Below, in pieces: positions 18,418-26,582 of a stretch of 64,000 bases of DNA. The notes under the pieces were generated by a model. That model was not told the origin of the DNA. It made no database searches and worked only from the letters and a program-made list of their open reading frames with translations. Source of the DNA: Spartobacteria bacterium LR76. GTDB taxonomy: Bacteria; Verrucomicrobiota; Verrucomicrobiia; Chthoniobacterales; Terrimicrobiaceae. Location: contig QAYZ01000012.1 of the NCBI GenBank assembly GCA_003054655.1, positions 62,001 to 126,000 of the forward strand, given 5' to 3'. The position numbers and the translations under genes are program-made. Each line of letters opens with the position of its first letter. Within the stretch, counting starts at the first letter, position 1.

Positions 18418-19178
18418 TCCCGATCAAGCGCGGACCCGAGATTCAAAAGATGCGCAAAGCCGGTGAAACGGCGGCGAACATCCTCAATCGCCTGGCGGAC
18501 CTCATTGCGCCCGGCGTCACCACCGGCGAGATCGACCATGCCGCTTCGCAGTACATGGCCGAGGCCGGGGTAAAGAGCGCCTTTCACGGATACAAAAAAT
18601 TCCCGGGCTACATCTGCATCAGCCTCAATGAAGAGGTGGTGCATGGCATCGGCGGTCCCCGCAAGATCCAGTACGGCGATGTGGTGAAGCTCGATGTCGG
18701 CGTGGTGCAGGATGGATGGATCGGCGACACGGCCGCGAGTATTCCTGTCGGCATCATCGATCCCGAGACCGAGCAGCTTTTGACCATTTCCGAGCAGTCG
18801 CTGAATATCGCGGTTTCCCTGGCTCGCGCCGGAACCCATCTCGGAGACGTGTGCGCCTCGGTGGAGGAGCATGTTTCCAAGTACGGCTACACCGTGGTGC
18901 GCGAGTTCGTCGGCCATGGCGTCGGCCGCAGCCTGCATGAGGAACCGCAGATCCCAAATTTTGGCCGCCGCGGCACAGGGCCTACCCTGCGCGCTGGCAT
19001 GACGCTCGCCATCGAACCCATGGTCAACATGGGGACGGCCCGCGTTAAACTCCTCTCCGACAAGTGGACAGTGGTGACCCAGGATGGTCGTCCGTCTGCC
19101 CATTTTGAACACACCGTACTCGTAACCGACGGCGATCCCGAAGTCTTGACATGGCCAAGAAAGACGCTATTGAAGTAG
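18414..19178 (+). CDS. map: methionine aminopeptidase type I
   Basis: Removes initiator Met from nascent proteins. All five metal ligands are seen: Asp94 (KLDVG), Asp105 (IGDTA), His168 (FVGHGVG), Glu201 (AIEPM) and Glu232 (HFEHT). It is 254 residues with no N-terminal SH3/zinc extension. It overlaps adk by 4 bases, and its last 28 bases overlap the start of infA. Confidence 0.97.
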   Translation: MIPIKRGPEIQKMRKAGETAANILNRLADLIAPGVTTGEIDHAASQYMAEAGVKSAFHGYKKFPGYICISLNEEVVHGIGGPRKIQYGDVVKLDVGVVQDGWIGDTAASIPVGIIDPETEQLLTISEQSLNIAVSLARAGTHLGDVCASVEEHVSKYGYTVVREFVGHGVGRSLHEEPQIPNFGRRGTGPTLRAGMTLAIEPMVNMGTARVKLLSDKWTVVTQDGRPSAHFEHTVLVTDGDPEVLTWPRKTLLK

Positions 19179-19396
19179 AAGGGAAGGTCGTCGAGTTGCT
19201 GCCCAATACCATGTTCCGAGTCGAACTGTCGAATGGGCACCGCGTACTTGCACACATTTCCGGAAAGATGCGGCTGCACTTCATTCGCATTCTTCCTGGT
19301 GACAGAGTCATGGTGGAGATGTCCCCATACGATCTCACCAAAGGCCGCATAACATTCCGGCATAAAGATACGCCCAAACCACAAACTGCAAAATGA
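19151..19396 (+). CDS. infA: translation initiation factor IF-1, operon copy
   Basis: An 81-residue canonical IF-1 ([58 protein letters not shown]) in the expected position between map and rpmJ. The ATG lies inside map, giving a 28-base overlap in another frame. The infA stop overlaps the rpmJ start in ATGA. A second IF-1 gene is at 1994-2245, and the two cores are closely similar. Confidence 0.97.
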   Translation: MAKKDAIEVEGKVVELLPNTMFRVELSNGHRVLAHISGKMRLHFIRILPGDRVMVEMSPYDLTKGRITFRHKDTPKPQTAK

Positions 19397-19506
19397 AAGT
19401 TCGAGCCTCCGTTAAACGTCAGTGTGAAAGCTGCAAGATCGTGCGCCGTAAGAATGTCGTGCGCGTGATCTGCAAGAATCCGCGCCACAAGCAGAAGCAG
19501 GGCTAA
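19393..19506 (+). CDS. rpmJ: 50S ribosomal protein L36, zinc-ribbon form
   Basis: A 37-residue L36 ([19 protein letters not shown] then NPRHKQKQG). Cys11, Cys14, Cys27 and His32 form the classical zinc site. Its ATG overlaps the infA stop (ATGA). It is followed by rpsM after 40 bases. Confidence 0.97.
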   Translation: MKVRASVKRQCESCKIVRRKNVVRVICKNPRHKQKQG

Positions 19507-19546
19507 TTGCCTGACCTGAAGTACAACTCTTAACCGACCTAATAGT

Positions 19547-19942
19547 ATGCCCCGCCTTCTTGGAGTAGAAATTCCCGGTGACAAACGCATCGAGGCCTCG
19601 CTGCCGTACATCTACGGCATCGGCCCGAGCAATACCAAGCGCGTGTTGGAGACTGCCAACATCGACCCCAACACCCGCGCCAAAGACCTTTCGCCTGAAC
19701 AGCTCAATGCGATCATCCACGCGATCAACTCGCTGAAGATCGTGATCGAAGGCGATCTCCGCCGCGAGGTGCAGAGCAATCTGAAGCGCCTCCAGGCCAT
19801 TAACTGCTACCGCGGCATCCGCCACCGGCGTGGATTGCCTGTCCGCGGACAGCGCACGTCCACCAACGCCCGCACCCGCAAGGGACCGCGCCGGACCGTT
19901 GGCGTGCAGCGCAACCCGAACGCCAAAGCCGGCAAAGTGTAA
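19547..19942 (+). CDS. rpsM: 30S ribosomal protein S13
   Basis: S13 of the 30S head, contacting tRNA and the 50S bridge. Recognised by [55 protein letters not shown] and a Lys/Asn-rich end. Its 131 residues are slightly more than the usual 118-126. Confidence 0.98.
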   Translation: MPRLLGVEIPGDKRIEASLPYIYGIGPSNTKRVLETANIDPNTRAKDLSPEQLNAIIHAINSLKIVIEGDLRREVQSNLKRLQAINCYRGIRHRRGLPVRGQRTSTNARTRKGPRRTVGVQRNPNAKAGKV

Positions 19943-19953
19943 TTGATTGAACC

Positions 19954-20655
19954 ATGGCTGACGAATTGAACCCTACGCCTGCGGCTCCTGAAGGAGACGC
20001 AAAGCCCGCCGCCGAGAAGAAGCCGAAGGCGGCCCCCAAGAAAAAAGAAGCTCCTGCCACGGAAGCTGCCGCGCCGGTTGAGGCCGCTGCTCCCGTAGAG
20101 ACTGCTGCTCCTGCTGAAGTCGCCGCGCCCGTCGCTGGTGCCGAGGCTCCTGCTGCCGCCGCTGCGGCTCCCAAGGAAGCCAAGCCCAAGGCCGCCAAGA
20201 AGGCCAAGAAAGAGGAGAAGAAGGAAGCCGCCGCTCCGGTTAGCGTGAGCCTCTCCCTCGACGACGCGATCGAACCGATCAAGGTCGTCAAGGCCAAGGG
20301 TAGCAAGAACGTCACCCAGGGCGTCGCCCACGTGCAGGCCAGCTTTAACAACACGATCATCAGCATCACGGATCTCCGCGGTGGGGTCATCGGTTGGTCG
20401 AGCGCCGGCAAATGCGGCTTCAAAGGCTCCCGCAAGAGCACGGCCTACGCCGCCCAGATGGTCGCCCAAGACGCCTGCAAGCAGGCCATGGGACACGGCC
20501 TCAAGGAAGTGGAAGTCCGCGTCAAAGGCCCCGGTGCCGGCCGCGAATCCGCCGTCCGCGCCATGCAGGCCATCGGCCTCGAGATCACCGTCATCCGTGA
20601 CGTGACCCCGGTGCCTCACAACGGTTGCCGCCCGCCGAAACAGCGCCGCGTCTGA
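19954..20655 (+). CDS. rpsK: 30S ribosomal protein S11 with long low-complexity N-terminal extension
   Basis: The S11 core starts at about residue 115 ([63 protein letters not shown]) and ends with [13 protein letters not shown]. Before it lie about 110 residues made almost only of Ala, Pro, Glu, Lys and Val, with blocks such as [20 protein letters not shown] and [15 protein letters not shown]. The ATG at 19954 is 11 bases after rpsM in a gaaccATG context, so the extension is probably translated. An internal GTG near 20244 could give a nearly normal protein, so this needs a protein-level check. Confidence 0.95.
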   Translation: MADELNPTPAAPEGDAKPAAEKKPKAAPKKKEAPATEAAAPVEAAAPVETAAPAEVAAPVAGAEAPAAAAAAPKEAKPKAAKKAKKEEKKEAAAPVSVSLSLDDAIEPIKVVKAKGSKNVTQGVAHVQASFNNTIISITDLRGGVIGWSSAGKCGFKGSRKSTAYAAQMVAQDACKQAMGHGLKEVEVRVKGPGAGRESAVRAMQAIGLEITVIRDVTPVPHNGCRPPKQRRV

Positions 20656-20678
20656 TCAGATTTTAGGAAAGGAAAGTT

Positions 20679-21290
20679 ATGGCTCGTTATACAGGACCCA
20701 AGACCAAGGTCAGCCGCCGTTACGGCACGCTCATTCACGGTTCTCCGAAGGCATTTGAACGCAAGAGCTACCCGCCGGGACAACACGGCCCCAAGGGCTC
20801 CCGTCGCAAGCTCTCCGACTACGCACTCGCTCTCGCCGAGAAGCAGAAGCTCCGCTTCCAGTACGGTGTGCTCGAGCGTCAGTTCCGCCGCTACTTCGCG
20901 CTGGCTTCCAGCAAGCGTGGCGTCACCGGTGAGATCCTGCTCCAGCTCCTCGAGACCCGTCTCGACAACGTGGTGCAGAAGCTCGGCTTCGCCAAGACGC
21001 TCCGCGCCGCCCGCCAGATGGTTTCCCACGGCCACGTCACGGTGAATGGTCGCAAGACCAACGCCTCGTCGATGAACGTGAAGCCCGGCGACAAGGTGGC
21101 TGTGAAAGTGACCGAACGCTCCAAGCGCCTCGCCGTCAAGGCCATCGACCAGACCTCGGCTCATGCGACCCCGGACTGGCTCCAGGTCGACAAGGACGCT
21201 CTCATCGGCACCGTCGTTCGCATCCCGACCCGCAGCGACATCAATCCGATCGTCAACGAGCAGCTCGTTGTCGAACTTTACTCCCGCTAG
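20679..21290 (+). CDS. rpsD: 30S ribosomal protein S4
   Basis: S4 is a primary 16S binder. It is a 203-residue cysteine-free (zinc-less) form starting MARYTGPKTKVSRRYG, with YPPGQHGPKGSRRKLSDYALALAEKQKLRFQYG and an S4 domain at about 93-155 (RLDNVVQKLGFAKTLRAARQMVSHGHVTVNG). A Shine-Dalgarno AGGAAAGG precedes the ATG. It is the last gene of the block: a strong terminator follows and rpoA/rplQ are missing. Confidence 0.98.
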   Translation: MARYTGPKTKVSRRYGTLIHGSPKAFERKSYPPGQHGPKGSRRKLSDYALALAEKQKLRFQYGVLERQFRRYFALASSKRGVTGEILLQLLETRLDNVVQKLGFAKTLRAARQMVSHGHVTVNGRKTNASSMNVKPGDKVAVKVTERSKRLAVKAIDQTSAHATPDWLQVDKDALIGTVVRIPTRSDINPIVNEQLVVELYSR

Positions 21291-21320
21291 TCTCTAGCGG
21301 AGTCAAAGTCCTCTCCTTTG

Positions 21321-21351
21321 AAAAAGCCCGCTGGCCACAGCGGGCTTTTTT
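21321..21351. terminator. bidirectional terminator after rpsD
   Basis: AAAAAGCCCGCTG pairs perfectly with CAGCGGGCTTTTT around a 4-base loop. It ends the ribosomal operon on the plus strand and the toxin-antitoxin unit on the minus strand. Confidence 0.92.
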
Positions 21352-21372
21352 GCGTCTTGAGAAAGTGAAGAG

Positions 21373-21678
21373 TTACCCGATTCGGGAAAGCTTCTCGCGA
21401 ATCCAGTCGGGATTTCTCCGAAGATCGAGAATCGCAATGACTTCCACCCAAGAGAGCTGGGCGCGGTAAAAGATGCCGAAGGGAAACACCTTGCTTAGCA
21501 ACCGGTGTACATCACCATGAATGACCGGATTGATAGGTCCGTTGCGGGACAGGCTCTCGATGTCCTCGGCTATGCGCTTCTTGAAGTATTTTCCGAGTCC
21601 CGGTGAGAGATGATCGTAGAATCGGGAAGCTTCCCAGATGTCATCGACGGCATCTTGGGAAATACGGACGCGGATCAT
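21373..21678 (-). CDS. ParE/RelE-superfamily toxin
   Basis: A 101-residue protein with the ParE-type order: an N-terminal helix hairpin (ISQDAVDDIWEASRFYDHLSPGLGKYFKKRI), then beta strands with VHRLLSKVFPFGIFYRA and VEVIAILDLRRNPDWIREKL. ParE-like members poison gyrase and RelE-like members cleave mRNA; this one is closer to ParE by its VIAILDxRRNPDWI end. It overlaps the upstream antitoxin gene by 4 bases. Confidence 0.85.
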   Translation of the reverse strand: MIRVRISQDAVDDIWEASRFYDHLSPGLGKYFKKRIAEDIESLSRNGPINPVIHGDVHRLLSKVFPFGIFYRAQLSWVEVIAILDLRRNPDWIREKLSRIG

Positions 21679-21884
21679 TCTGCCAGGAACTGATCACGAA
21701 CATCCGGCCATTCCAGAAGCTTGCTATCGCCACGGTCGACGCGAGCCGCACGTGCATCCAGTAATCTGGCCAGCTCCATGGAAACCTCATCGGACTCGAA
21801 ATGCGGATGCAGATCTTCCCAGAGAGCTTCCATGATCTGAAGCTTCTCCTCCAAGGGAAGGGCGCGAATTTCCGCTACCGACAT
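21675..21884 (-). CDS. addiction-module antitoxin
   Basis: A 69-residue protein that starts MSVAEIRALPLEEKLQIMEALWEDL, the signature of the putative addiction module component family (PF09720-type). It precedes and overlaps the ParE-like toxin by 4 bases, the usual antitoxin-first order. It probably binds and neutralises the toxin and represses the operon. Confidence 0.83.
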   Translation of the reverse strand: MSVAEIRALPLEEKLQIMEALWEDLHPHFESDEVSMELARLLDARAARVDRGDSKLLEWPDVRDQFLAE

Positions 21885-21980
21885 GGTGTTATGGTACGCA
21901 GCAGAGTGGAATCATTCAATGAATTGGTGCCGGAGATGAGAAATGGGTCCATCGAAGGGATTTTTCCGGGATGGGAGCTT

Positions 21981-22010
21981 GATATCGCGAAATATCCCGA
22001 TAAAGTCGGG
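21981..22010 (+). promoter_or_regulatory. inverted repeats upstream of recA
   Basis: Two short inverted repeats sit directly before the recA ATG (22018): GATAT/ATATC around TCGCGA-containing sequence (21981-21996), and CCCGA/TCGGG with a 5-base loop (21996-22010). They match neither the E. coli nor the Bacillus LexA box that I know. They are candidate operator or leader hairpins only. Confidence 0.35.
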
Positions 22011-22017
22011 CGACACT

Positions 22018-23058
22018 ATGGCCAAGACCGACGACGTCTCCTCTCCGACTGATGACAAAGCCGCAGCGCTGCGCAACAAAAACCTGGAGCTTGCCATCCA
22101 GCAGATTGAAAAGGATTACGGCAGCGAGGCGATCCGCCGCCTCGGAGATGCCAGCACCTCGGCAGTGGAAGTCATTCCCACCGGGAATATCTTGATCGAT
22201 CGCGCTCTCGGCGTGGGAGGATTCCCCCGCGGCCGCATCGTGGAAATCTACGGTCCGGAAAGTTCCGGCAAGACGACTCTCACTCTCACCGCCATCGCCC
22301 AGGCGCAAAAGCGCGGCGGTCTGGCGGGCTTCATCGACGTGGAGCATGCGCTCGATCCGTCCTACGCCCGCAAGCTGGGGGTCAATCTCGACGACCTCCT
22401 CGTCTCCCAGCCGAGCTCGGGTGAGGAGGCTCTCCGCATTTGTGAAACCCTCGTGCGCTCCAATGCGCTCGACGTCATCGTCCTCGATTCCGTCGCTGCG
22501 CTGGTGACAAAATCGGAGCTGGAAGGCGAAATCGGCGACGCGGTGGTCGGTGCCCAGGCGCGCCTGATGAGCAATGCCCTGCGCAAGCTCACGGCCTTCA
22601 TCTCCAAGGCGCAGACCGTCTGCGTCTTCACGAACCAGATCCGCGAAAAGATCGGCGTGATGTTTGGCAATCCGGAGACGACCCCGGGCGGCAAGGCGCT
22701 GAAGTTCTACTCCAGCGTCCGCATCGACATCCGCCGCATCGGCGCGATCAAGACGAGCGACGGCACCGTGACGGGCAACCGCACCAAGGTGAAAGTGGTG
22801 AAAAACAAGGTGGCCCCGCCGTTTGCCGAGGCCGAGTTTGACATCATGTACAACGAGGGCATCTCGAGCACGGGTTCGCTCCTCGACCTCGCCATCGAGA
22901 AAAACGTCCTCGAGAAGCGCGGCTCCTGGCTCAGCTACAAGGGCACGCAGCTCGCGCAAGGGCGCGATGCCGCCAAGGAGGCGCTCAAGAGCGACCCCGA
23001 GCTGTACGCCAAAATCGAAGCCGAGGTGCGCGAGGCACTGGACAAAGACAAGAAGTAG
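22018..23058 (+). CDS. recA: recombinase RecA
   Basis: A 346-residue DNA strand-exchange ATPase and SOS coprotease. Walker [10 protein letters not shown] (79-87), Walker B region [11 protein letters not shown], and the MAW-like [26 protein letters not shown] are all normal. I chose the ATG at 22018 (MAKTDD). The frame is open upstream to 21943, but those residues do not resemble RecA. A GC-rich hairpin follows at 23080-23108. Confidence 0.97.
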   Translation: MAKTDDVSSPTDDKAAALRNKNLELAIQQIEKDYGSEAIRRLGDASTSAVEVIPTGNILIDRALGVGGFPRGRIVEIYGPESSGKTTLTLTAIAQAQKRGGLAGFIDVEHALDPSYARKLGVNLDDLLVSQPSSGEEALRICETLVRSNALDVIVLDSVAALVTKSELEGEIGDAVVGAQARLMSNALRKLTAFISKAQTVCVFTNQIREKIGVMFGNPETTPGGKALKFYSSVRIDIRRIGAIKTSDGTVTGNRTKVKVVKNKVAPPFAEAEFDIMYNEGISSTGSLLDLAIEKNVLEKRGSWLSYKGTQLAQGRDAAKEALKSDPELYAKIEAEVREALDKDKK

Positions 23059-23079
23059 GCTTCCTTACAAGGTCACGAC

Positions 23080-23108
23080 GCACGGGCGGCCAGGTGGTCG
23101 GCCCGTGC
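23080..23108 (+). terminator. hairpin after recA
   Basis: GCACGGGC and GCCCGTGC pair perfectly around a 13-base loop, 22 bases after the recA stop. No clear T-run follows, so termination is uncertain. Confidence 0.4.
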
Positions 23109-23156
23109 AGTCGCGCATTGATCTTTTCCGCCAAAATCCCTATTCCGATTACCACA

Positions 23157-23657
23157 ATGAAAAAGCTGTTAACCGTAGCTGCTGCACTGGCGCTGGTGCT
23201 GAGCTTCGACTCCTGCAAAAAGAAGGAAAACAATCAATTCGCCGGTATTGATGGCGATTATGTGACGGGCACCCCGCTGCCGGATCGCATCGAAGGCTCG
23301 AATTTCTTCGGTGGCAATGTCGAGCGCGGTCAGTTTGCCCCGGTTTACTTCGGCTACGACAGCTTCTCGGTTTCCGACTCCGAGCTGATCAAGCTCGAGA
23401 AGGTGGCGACCGCGATGAAGAGCATCAGCAAGACGCTCATCATTGCCGGTTTCACCGACGAGCGTGGCACGGAGGAATACAACCGCGGTCTTGGCGAGAA
23501 GCGCGCGGGTGCCGTGCGTGACGCCCTTATCTCCATGGGCGTGAGCGGATCAAAGATCCAGACCGTAAGTTTCGGTGAAGAAATGCCGGCCGATCCCGGC
23601 AGTGGCGAATCCGCCTGGGCTCTCAATCGTCGCGCCGAGTTCGGCGTCGTCAAGTAA
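23157..23657 (+). CDS. pal: peptidoglycan-associated lipoprotein, OmpA-like
   Basis: A 166-residue outer-membrane lipoprotein of the Tol-Pal system that tethers the outer membrane to peptidoglycan. It has a signal peptide MKKLLTVAAALALVLSFDSC, with Cys20 the likely lipid site although the lipobox (FDSC) is atypical. The OmpA-like domain includes YFGYDSFSVSDSEL, GFTDERGTEEYNRGLGEKRA and ESAWALNRRAEF. I chose the ATG at 23157 over an upstream one because only it gives a signal peptide. tolB is encoded about 18 kb away (41565-42701). Confidence 0.9.
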   Translation: MKKLLTVAAALALVLSFDSCKKKENNQFAGIDGDYVTGTPLPDRIEGSNFFGGNVERGQFAPVYFGYDSFSVSDSELIKLEKVATAMKSISKTLIIAGFTDERGTEEYNRGLGEKRAGAVRDALISMGVSGSKIQTVSFGEEMPADPGSGESAWALNRRAEFGVVK

Positions 23658-23665
23658 GGCGCGCC

Positions 23666-24859
23666 GTGGGCGTGCCCCTTCTTGACCTTCCGCGTCAGCA
23701 CGAGCGGGTTAGCACCGCCGTTGCTGACGGAGTCGCTGCAGTCTTTGCCTCGCAGCAGTTCATTCTCGGCAAGACGGTCGAGGATTTTGAAAAGAGTTTC
23801 GCTGAGTTGATCGGTGTGCCGCATGCCGTGGGCATGTCGTCCGGCACGGATGCCCAGCTCGCCATCCTCATGGCGATGGGCATCGGCGAGGGCGACGCGG
23901 TCATCACGACCCCGTACACCTTCTTTGCCACCGCCGGCTGTATTCATCGCGTCGGAGCGGAGACGGTGTTCATCGACATCGATCCCTCCACGTATCTCAT
24001 CGACCTCACGCTGCTTGAGCAGTATCTGGACTCCCGCCCGCGGGACGACGAAGGATACCTTCTCACCGACAAGGGAGCGCGCATCCGGGCCATCATCCCG
24101 GTGCATCTCTTCGGCGTCTGTGTGGCAGCGGATGTCCTGCAAGCCCTCAGCGCAAAATACTCGGTGCCCATCATTGAAGACGCGGCGCAGGCCGTGGGCG
24201 CGGAGTTTCGTTCCTGGACCACAGGTGAGATGTCGCGAGCGGGTGCCATCGGTGATTCCGCCTACTTCAGCTTTTTCCCGACCAAGAATCTCGGTGCCGC
24301 CGGAGACGCTGGCATCAGCGTCTGCAAGGACGCCGATTTTGCCAACAAACTCCGCCTGGTGCGCAATCACGGCATGGAGCAGCGCTACTACCATCGCGTG
24401 GTAGGAGGCAATTTCCGCCTCGACGCCCTCCAGGCCGCCGTCCTGCTGGCCAAGATGCCGCTCGTGCACGAGTGGAACTCCGAGCGTCGTGGCAATGCCA
24501 CCGACTACCGCGACGGCTTCACTGCCGCCGGGTTGCTCGACTTTGTCACCCTGCCTGCCGAGCCATGGTATGGCCGCGCGGTGGAGAATCACCACATCTA
24601 CCACCAGTACGTCCTGCGCGCCCATCGCCGCGACGAACTGATGGCGCACCTCCAGGCTCACAAGATCGGCTGCGCGGTGTATTACCCCGTCCCGCTGCAT
24701 CTTCAGGAGTGCTTTGCCTACCTCGGTTACGAGGAAGGCAGCCTGCCTCATGCCGAGGCCGCAGCACGCGAGACAATCGCCCTGCCGATTTTCGCGGAGC
24801 TTCGCCCCGAGGAGATCAAGGAAGTCGTCGACACGATCGCGAAGTTCTACAAGGGATAG
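23666..24859 (+). CDS. DegT/DnrJ/EryC1/StrS-family sugar aminotransferase
   Basis: A 397-residue PLP enzyme that usually aminates a nucleotide keto-sugar for cell-surface glycans. The PLP lysine is Lys207 in FFPTKNLGAAGDAG. SSGTDAQLAIL (58-68) holds the phosphate end, and PIIEDAAQAVGA carries the conserved Asp that contacts the PLP ring nitrogen. It starts at a GTG 8 bases after pal. No other sugar-nucleotide genes are adjacent, so the substrate is unknown. Confidence 0.9.
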   Translation: MGVPLLDLPRQHERVSTAVADGVAAVFASQQFILGKTVEDFEKSFAELIGVPHAVGMSSGTDAQLAILMAMGIGEGDAVITTPYTFFATAGCIHRVGAETVFIDIDPSTYLIDLTLLEQYLDSRPRDDEGYLLTDKGARIRAIIPVHLFGVCVAADVLQALSAKYSVPIIEDAAQAVGAEFRSWTTGEMSRAGAIGDSAYFSFFPTKNLGAAGDAGISVCKDADFANKLRLVRNHGMEQRYYHRVVGGNFRLDALQAAVLLAKMPLVHEWNSERRGNATDYRDGFTAAGLLDFVTLPAEPWYGRAVENHHIYHQYVLRAHRRDELMAHLQAHKIGCAVYYPVPLHLQECFAYLGYEEGSLPHAEAAARETIALPIFAELRPEEIKEVVDTIAKFYKG

Positions 24860-24877
24860 GACGATATCTGTTCGCGG

Positions 24878-24896
24878 GGTCGGCGTTCCGCCGACC
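24878..24896. terminator. hairpin between convergent genes
   Basis: A perfect 8-bp stem GGTCGGCG/CGCCGACC with a 3-base loop, 18 bases after the aminotransferase stop. It has no T-run. A second, looser repeat GCTCGCT/AGCGAGC follows (24898-24928). Probably transcript-end structure between convergent genes. Confidence 0.4.
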
Positions 24897-24987
24897 TGCT
24901 CGCTGGGAAAGTTCAAGCCGGAGCGAGCGTGATTTCCGATTTCGACAGCCGCACTTGCAGGCTGGCGGGACGCGAGTCCTACGGGGC

Positions 24988-25785
24988 TTACGCCGGGAAA
25001 TGCCGCAGGGCGGTCACGCCGTTCCAGCGGTGGGACTGGCGGATGGCTGCGGTGATGTATTCCTTGGCAGCGCCGACCGCTTTGGAAAGCGAGAGGCCTT
25101 TGGCCAGATTGGCGGCGATGGCGGATGAGTACGTACAGCCGGTGCCGTGGGTTTCCACGTTGGGGACGAAGGGTGCGGCGAATTCCTCGAATCCGTCCTC
25201 CGTGGCGAGGAAGTCAATGGCGGTGCGTCCGCGCAGATGACCGCCTTTCAGGAGGAAGGCGGTGCCGTAGCGCTCAACCAAGGCACGCCCGGCATCCTTC
25301 ATTTTCTCCAGCGAGTCGGTCTCGCGGCCGGAGAGCATGGCGAGTTCGTCGAGGTTCGGCGTAACCAATGTGGCTCGGCCCAAGAGCAGCGATTCGTAGG
25401 CGGCGATGGCGGATTTCTTCAACAACGGGTCGCCGCTTGTGGCAACCATGACGGGATCGACGACGACCGGACCTTCGTAGAGGTCGAGATTCTCGGCGAC
25501 CTCCTCGATGATGGCGGTCGAATACAGCATCCCGGTTTTGACTGCGCCGACGGGAAACGCCTCCAGGCTCAAGGCGATTTGTTCGCCGACGATCTCCGGT
25601 TTGACCGGCTGGATGGCGGTGACCTTGCCCGGAATCTCCGCCACCACGCAGGTGATAGTGGTGAGGCCGTAGACGCCGAAGTAGGAGAACGACTTGAGGT
25701 CGGCCTGAATGCCGGCTCCGGCACTGTTGTCGGAGCCGGCGATGGTCAGGGCGACCGGCGTGGCGCGCTTAGCGTTCTTCGCCAC
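24988..25785 (-). CDS. thiD: hydroxymethylpyrimidine (phosphate) kinase
   Basis: A 265-residue ribokinase-fold enzyme that phosphorylates HMP and HMP-P in thiamine synthesis. Motifs are TIAGSDNSAGAGIQADLKSF near the N-terminus, VVVDPVMVATSGDPLL, TPNLDELAML, LLKGGHLRG, and the anion-hole/catalytic HGTGCTYSSAIAANLAKG. It overlaps the upstream zinc peptidase gene by 17 bases. No other thiamine gene is nearby. Confidence 0.92.
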   Translation of the reverse strand: MAKNAKRATPVALTIAGSDNSAGAGIQADLKSFSYFGVYGLTTITCVVAEIPGKVTAIQPVKPEIVGEQIALSLEAFPVGAVKTGMLYSTAIIEEVAENLDLYEGPVVVDPVMVATSGDPLLKKSAIAAYESLLLGRATLVTPNLDELAMLSGRETDSLEKMKDAGRALVERYGTAFLLKGGHLRGRTAIDFLATEDGFEEFAAPFVPNVETHGTGCTYSSAIAANLAKGLSLSKAVGAAKEYITAAIRQSHRWNGVTALRHFPA

Positions 25786-26461
25786 GATTGCCGGTCAGGA
25801 TAAGGACGTAATACAGAAGCTGGCCGAGCACTGCGACGAAGGCAGCGACATAGGTGAGCGCGGCGGCATCGAGCACTTTGTTGACTCCTCCGGCCTCCGT
25901 GCCAGGGCTGATCATGCCCATCTGCTGGAGGATAACCTTGGCTCGGCGCGAGGCGTCAAACTCCACTGGCAGCGTGATGAGCTGGAAGAGTGCAAGCACC
26001 GCGTAGCAGACGGCAGCGATCATGATGACCTTCATGCCGAGAGCGGGGACAAACAGACCGGCCAGGATGATAACCGGCAGGATGTTTGACACCACCATGG
26101 TCAGAGGCACGATGGCCATGCGCCAGTGCAGGGGCGCGTATCGTTTCGCGTCCTGGATGGCGTGACCGCATTCGTGGGCGGCGATGCCGAGGGCGGCGAC
26201 TGACGGGGTATTGTACACGTCCGTGGACAGGCAAAGGCGTTTGTGCGTCGGGTCGTAGTGATCACCGAGCATGTCGTTGATCTCAAGGACTTCGACATCG
26301 TTGATGTTGGCCGCGCGCAGGATTTCGCGCGCCGCCTGGGCGCCGGTGACGCCCGACGAGGCAGCTACCTGGCTCCAACGATTGAATGCGCCTTTGACCC
26401 GCATCTGGGCCCAGAGGCCAAGCAGGATCGGTACACCAATAAGTAATATCCAGAGTATCAT
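25769..26461 (-). CDS. membrane zinc metallopeptidase (YugP type)
   Basis: A 230-residue membrane protease of the PF04298-type family. It has an N-terminal membrane helix (1-17), then a catalytic HECGH motif (about 96-100) in AALGIAAHECGHAIQDA. Two to three hydrophobic segments follow (about 118-140, 143-165, 205-225). Substrates are unknown. It is likely co-transcribed with thiD, which overlaps its end by 17 bases. Confidence 0.88.
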   Translation of the reverse strand: MILWILLIGVPILLGLWAQMRVKGAFNRWSQVAASSGVTGAQAAREILRAANINDVEVLEINDMLGDHYDPTHKRLCLSTDVYNTPSVAALGIAAHECGHAIQDAKRYAPLHWRMAIVPLTMVVSNILPVIILAGLFVPALGMKVIMIAAVCYAVLALFQLITLPVEFDASRRAKVILQQMGMISPGTEAGGVNKVLDAAALTYVAAFVAVLGQLLYYVLILTGNRGEER

Positions 26462-26530
26462 AGCGGTCGGAAAGTTATCTTGGTTCTTCAGACAATCAAC
26501 CGAAACCGGACGTTCATCAAATTCGTCGCT

Positions 26531-26550
26531 CCCCGATGGGCGGATCGGGG
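26531..26550. terminator. hairpin downstream of pepP
   Basis: CCCCGAT/ATCGGGG pair around a 6-base loop in the 120-base gap between the pepP-like gene and the zinc peptidase gene. There is no clear T-run, so the terminator call is tentative. Confidence 0.35.
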
Positions 26551-26582
26551 GCGGGCCTCAATGGCTTTGGCCGATGGCGTGA

